Assembly (NCBI GenBank): GCA_019247395.1
Contig: JAFAOZ010000144.1
Span: 1 to 8,254 of the forward strand
Reading direction: 5' to 3'
DNA length: 8,254 nucleotides
Source: Vulcanimicrobiota bacterium
GTDB taxonomy: Bacteria > Vulcanimicrobiota > Vulcanimicrobiia > Vulcanimicrobiales > Vulcanimicrobiaceae
Shown here: in pieces, positions 6,507 to 8,254 of the stretch
Numbering within the stretch: the first letter of the stretch is position 1
Layout of the letters: each line of letters opens with the position of its first letter
Position numbers and translations under genes: made by a program
The notes under the pieces: model-generated
Databases searched by the model: none
The model's input: the letters and a program-made list of their open reading frames with translations, nothing else
What the model was told of the DNA's origin: nothing

Positions 6507-6800
6507 TTGGTAAAGAGAACTTGCTCGCTGCTTGCCCTTTGGGCCGTTGCTTTTGTGCCGCTCGCCGCACACGCCGCCGTCGTCGCGGCGAATTCGATTC
6601 CGGACGGCACGTATACCGTCAAAGTCGTCAAGGTCGTCGATCCCAAACACGTCGACGTCGTCCTCGATAACGGACAGGAAGCAGTCTTGCCTGCGGGACG
6701 CGCAAATGTGGACTTCGGAAAACTGCAAGCCAACGACCAGATGAAGCTCTCCCTGATCGGCGGCAACGTGATGGTCTTTATGGACCTCACGAGCCACTAA
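6507..6800 (+). CDS. Small exported protein of unknown function
   Basis: From TTG 6507 this gives 97 residues. Residues 1-23 form a standard Sec signal peptide: VKR at the start, a hydrophobic core LLALWAVAFVPLA, and an AHA site before the mature chain, leaving about 74 residues. The mature part reads as short beta strands: TYTVKVVKVVD, HVDVVLDNGQEAVLP, then QANDQMKLSLIGGNVMVF. The pattern resembles small periplasmic beta-barrel proteins such as DUF1344 (a VD..-V.L.DG-..LP layout), but I cannot assign a family. There are no Cys residues in the mature part. It is encoded opposite to its neighbours, between ftsA and ftsQ, and ends 16 bases before the ftsQ stop in convergent orientation. Starting at GTG 6447 (117 residues) is possible but would put a charged, broken segment before the signal peptide. 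Confidence 0.7.
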   Translation: MVKRTCSLLALWAVAFVPLAAHAAVVAANSIPDGTYTVKVVKVVDPKHVDVVLDNGQEAVLPAGRANVDFGKLQANDQMKLSLIGGNVMVFMDLTSH

Positions 6801-6816
6801 GCAACACGTTTTCTCG

Positions 6817-7554
6817 TCAGCGATAAACCAGCACGGGCGCCGACGGCGCCCGCAGGTCGATTGCGGCGACTCGCCGGCGCTGCGTCACGATCTGCGATAC
6901 GATCGCGTCGGCAAGCGTAAGCTTTTGCGCGAGATCGTTCTGACCGCCTAACATGAGCCGCAGGCCGCTATGCATCGTTACCACGAGCCCCCCGTAGCGG
7001 TCGAGCGCGAGTTGCGCCGGCATCATCTGACGCGACGCCATGGTTTCGTATGCAGCCCGCAGCGCGACCGCCGCAGAGGAGCGTAGGACCGCTCCAGGCG
7101 TCAGCGCAATCCCCGGCCCAATGTCAAGCACCGGAAGGGTGTTTTCGTCCTCCACGGGCTCGAGCACTCGTAGCGTTCGGTCGACGATCACCGCGTCGTA
7201 ACCGCTGCGTACCACCGCAAAAGGCGCGCGTTCCGTCACCACAATCCGAATGGTCGCCGGAGGAATGCGCCGCACGTGCACCACGTCGATATACGGAATC
7301 GCCGCGACGCGTTGTGCGATCGCGCCGGTATTCTGCAGCCAAATCGTCAGATGCGGCGCGACGGCCGCCCGCGCGAGAATTTCTTGCCGGCTAACCCGGC
7401 TGTTCCCGCTCACCACAACGCGCTTCGGCTCGAACCCCGGGTAGACCGCCGCAAATGCAAGCGCACCGGCAAGGAGTGCGACGGCGAAGCCGATAGGCAG
7501 CCAAAACGGCCGAATTCGTGCGGCCGCGGTAGGCTTGCGCCGCTTCCGTTTCAC
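6817..7554 (-). CDS. ftsQ: Cell division protein FtsQ/DivIB
   Basis: FtsQ is a single-pass inner-membrane protein that scaffolds FtsB/FtsL and links the FtsZ ring to septal wall synthesis. The 245 residues show the expected order: a very basic cytoplasmic tail MKRKRRKP, one transmembrane helix (about 17-38), and a POTRA domain (about 41-110) with FEPKRVVVSGNSRVSRQEIL and, towards its end, IPPATIRIVVTERAPFAVV, the hallmark of the POTRA_1/FtsQ families. The FtsQ beta domain follows to the C terminus (AVIVDRTLRVLEP, then LPVLDI). The start is GTG 7554, which overlaps the TGA of the upstream HAD gene (GTGA), so translation is probably coupled. Usual neighbours such as murB or ddl are not seen; upstream is a phosphatase and downstream an oppositely oriented small gene. 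Confidence 0.93.
   Translation of the reverse strand: MKRKRRKPTAAARIRPFWLPIGFAVALLAGALAFAAVYPGFEPKRVVVSGNSRVSRQEILARAAVAPHLTIWLQNTGAIAQRVAAIPYIDVVHVRRIPPATIRIVVTERAPFAVVRSGYDAVIVDRTLRVLEPVEDENTLPVLDIGPGIALTPGAVLRSSAAVALRAAYETMASRQMMPAQLALDRYGGLVVTMHSGLRLMLGGQNDLAQKLTLADAIVSQIVTQRRRVAAIDLRAPSAPVLVYR
6834..6852. repeat. Perfect GC-only 8-bp hairpin inside the 3' end of ftsQ
   Basis: CGGGCGCC and GGCGCCCG are separated by GAC. The hairpin lies about 15 bases before the ftsQ stop and about 35 bases after the stop of the convergent exported-protein gene. It lacks a T-run on either strand, so it is not a classical terminator, but it is placed where convergent transcripts would need to end. It encodes part of RAPSAPV in FtsQ, so codon composition may explain it. 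Confidence 0.4.
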
Positions 7555-8254
7555 GGCGACGACGACGCGAGAACAAAGCGTTCGATCGCTTCAACGACGC
7601 CGTCGTGCGCCAAGTCTCCGACAACCGCATCGGCGATGTCGCGTAATTCAGGTGGCGACGATCCCATCGCCACGCCAAAACCCGCCGCCTCCAGGAGCGG
7701 AGCGTCGTTCCACGAGTCTCCGATCGCCATCGTGCGCTCGATCCCAACGCCCAGACGCTGCGCGACGAATCGCAACGCGGCGCCCTTATCGACCGCCGGA
7801 TCGAGGACTTCCACGAATTCCGGCAGGCTGCGCGTCACGTTCGCCCGCCTCCCGAGCGTTTGGGACAACGTTCGAGCGTACTCGGCCGCGACCGGAGCAT
7901 CGGCGATTATGACCGCTTTGGTAGCCGGGCTGTATGCAAACGCTTCGCGCAGCGAAGGCACGATGACGGGTTGCGACATCGAGAGCGACGCATAGAGTTC
8001 CGAAAACCGATTGCGCGTCTCACAATAATATTCATCGTTACGGTAGAGCTGCAGATGCATACGGTCGCGCTCGGTGAGCGCAATCAACTCTCGCACGACG
8101 TCGTTGGGCACCGCCGCGTGCGAGAGGATTTCGTCGGTGCTCGGATCGATCACCGCAGCCCCTTGATAACAGATTATCGGGCCGTCCAGCTCGAGCTCGC
8201 GCGCAAACGGCACGGTCGCGCGATACATTCGCCCGGTCACCAAGCAGCCTTCCG
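7551..8254 (-). CDS. HAD-superfamily (Cof-type, HAD-IIB) phosphatase, 5' end outside window
   Basis: The frame is open to the window edge (the residues just before the internal TTG 8243 read EGC), so roughly the first 30-40 residues, including the nucleophile motif DxDGT, are missing. What remains shows HAD motif II as VTGRMY, the conserved PIICYQGAAVID strand, a C2-type cap region, motif III as VDKGAALRFV with the conserved Lys, and motif IV as GDSWNDAPLL (coding 7704-7721 for GDSWND). HAD-IIB enzymes are Mg-dependent phosphatases acting on small phosphorylated metabolites such as sugar phosphates or flavin/pyridoxal phosphates; the substrate cannot be told. Its TGA overlaps the ftsQ GTG (GTGA), so the two are cotranscribed. 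A role in division is not implied by the sequence alone. Confidence 0.88.
   Translation of the reverse strand, partial: EGCLVTGRMYRATVPFARELELDGPIICYQGAAVIDPSTDEILSHAAVPNDVVRELIALTERDRMHLQLYRNDEYYCETRNRFSELYASLSMSQPVIVPSLREAFAYSPATKAVIIADAPVAAEYARTLSQTLGRRANVTRSLPEFVEVLDPAVDKGAALRFVAQRLGVGIERTMAIGDSWNDAPLLEAAGFGVAMGSSPPELRDIADAVVGDLAHDGVVEAIERFVLASSSP

Noticed and set aside
6335..6790. 151-residue - strand frame opposite the small exported protein
   Set aside because: Low-complexity Thr/Ser/Ala composition without motifs. The + strand frame has a signal peptide and a ribosome-binding site.

Overview
The window is GC-rich bacterial chromosome, densely packed and running through the ftsQ/ftsA/ftsZ part of a division (dcw-type) cluster. 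Three blocks of genes can be read. I see no mobile element, prophage, CRISPR array, tRNA or rRNA. FtsA together with an FtsZ tail ending in a conserved FtsA-binding peptide argues against most Actinobacteria. The gene mix (GT87-type transferases, AcpA/PLC-like phosphoesterase, ThyX) would fit an uncultured terrestrial lineage such as Eremiobacterota (WPS-2), but that is a guess from general knowledge and nothing here proves it.

Positions 2-3119 (+ strand): the 3' end of one multi-pass membrane protein, then a full-length paralogue of it (GT87/DUF2029-like glycosyltransferase) joined by an ATGA stop/start overlap, then a predicted lipoprotein phosphoesterase. This looks like an envelope-related operon.

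Positions 3120-6278 (- strand): ftsA, ftsZ and a thymidylate synthase of the ThyX type, in that order of transcription, with gaps of 36 and 21 bases. The phosphoesterase and thyX stop codons face each other with no base between them. ThyX is the most striking protein: its conserved blocks occur in a circularly permuted order relative to the classical enzyme.

Positions 6279-6506: a divergent intergenic region with a candidate promoter and an unusual leader toward the + strand (a 13-codon reading frame and an inverted repeat overlapping the ribosome-binding site). Positions 6507-6800 (+ strand): a small exported protein of unknown function, wedged between ftsA and ftsQ in the opposite orientation.

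Positions 6817-8254 (- strand): a HAD-IIB (Cof-like) phosphatase whose 5' end is cut by the window, joined to ftsQ by a GTGA overlap. FtsQ, FtsA and FtsZ are the early divisome: FtsZ forms the ring, FtsA tethers it to the membrane, and FtsQ links it to the periplasmic cell-wall machinery. ThyX supplies dTMP, so the - strand transcript may tie DNA precursor supply to division.
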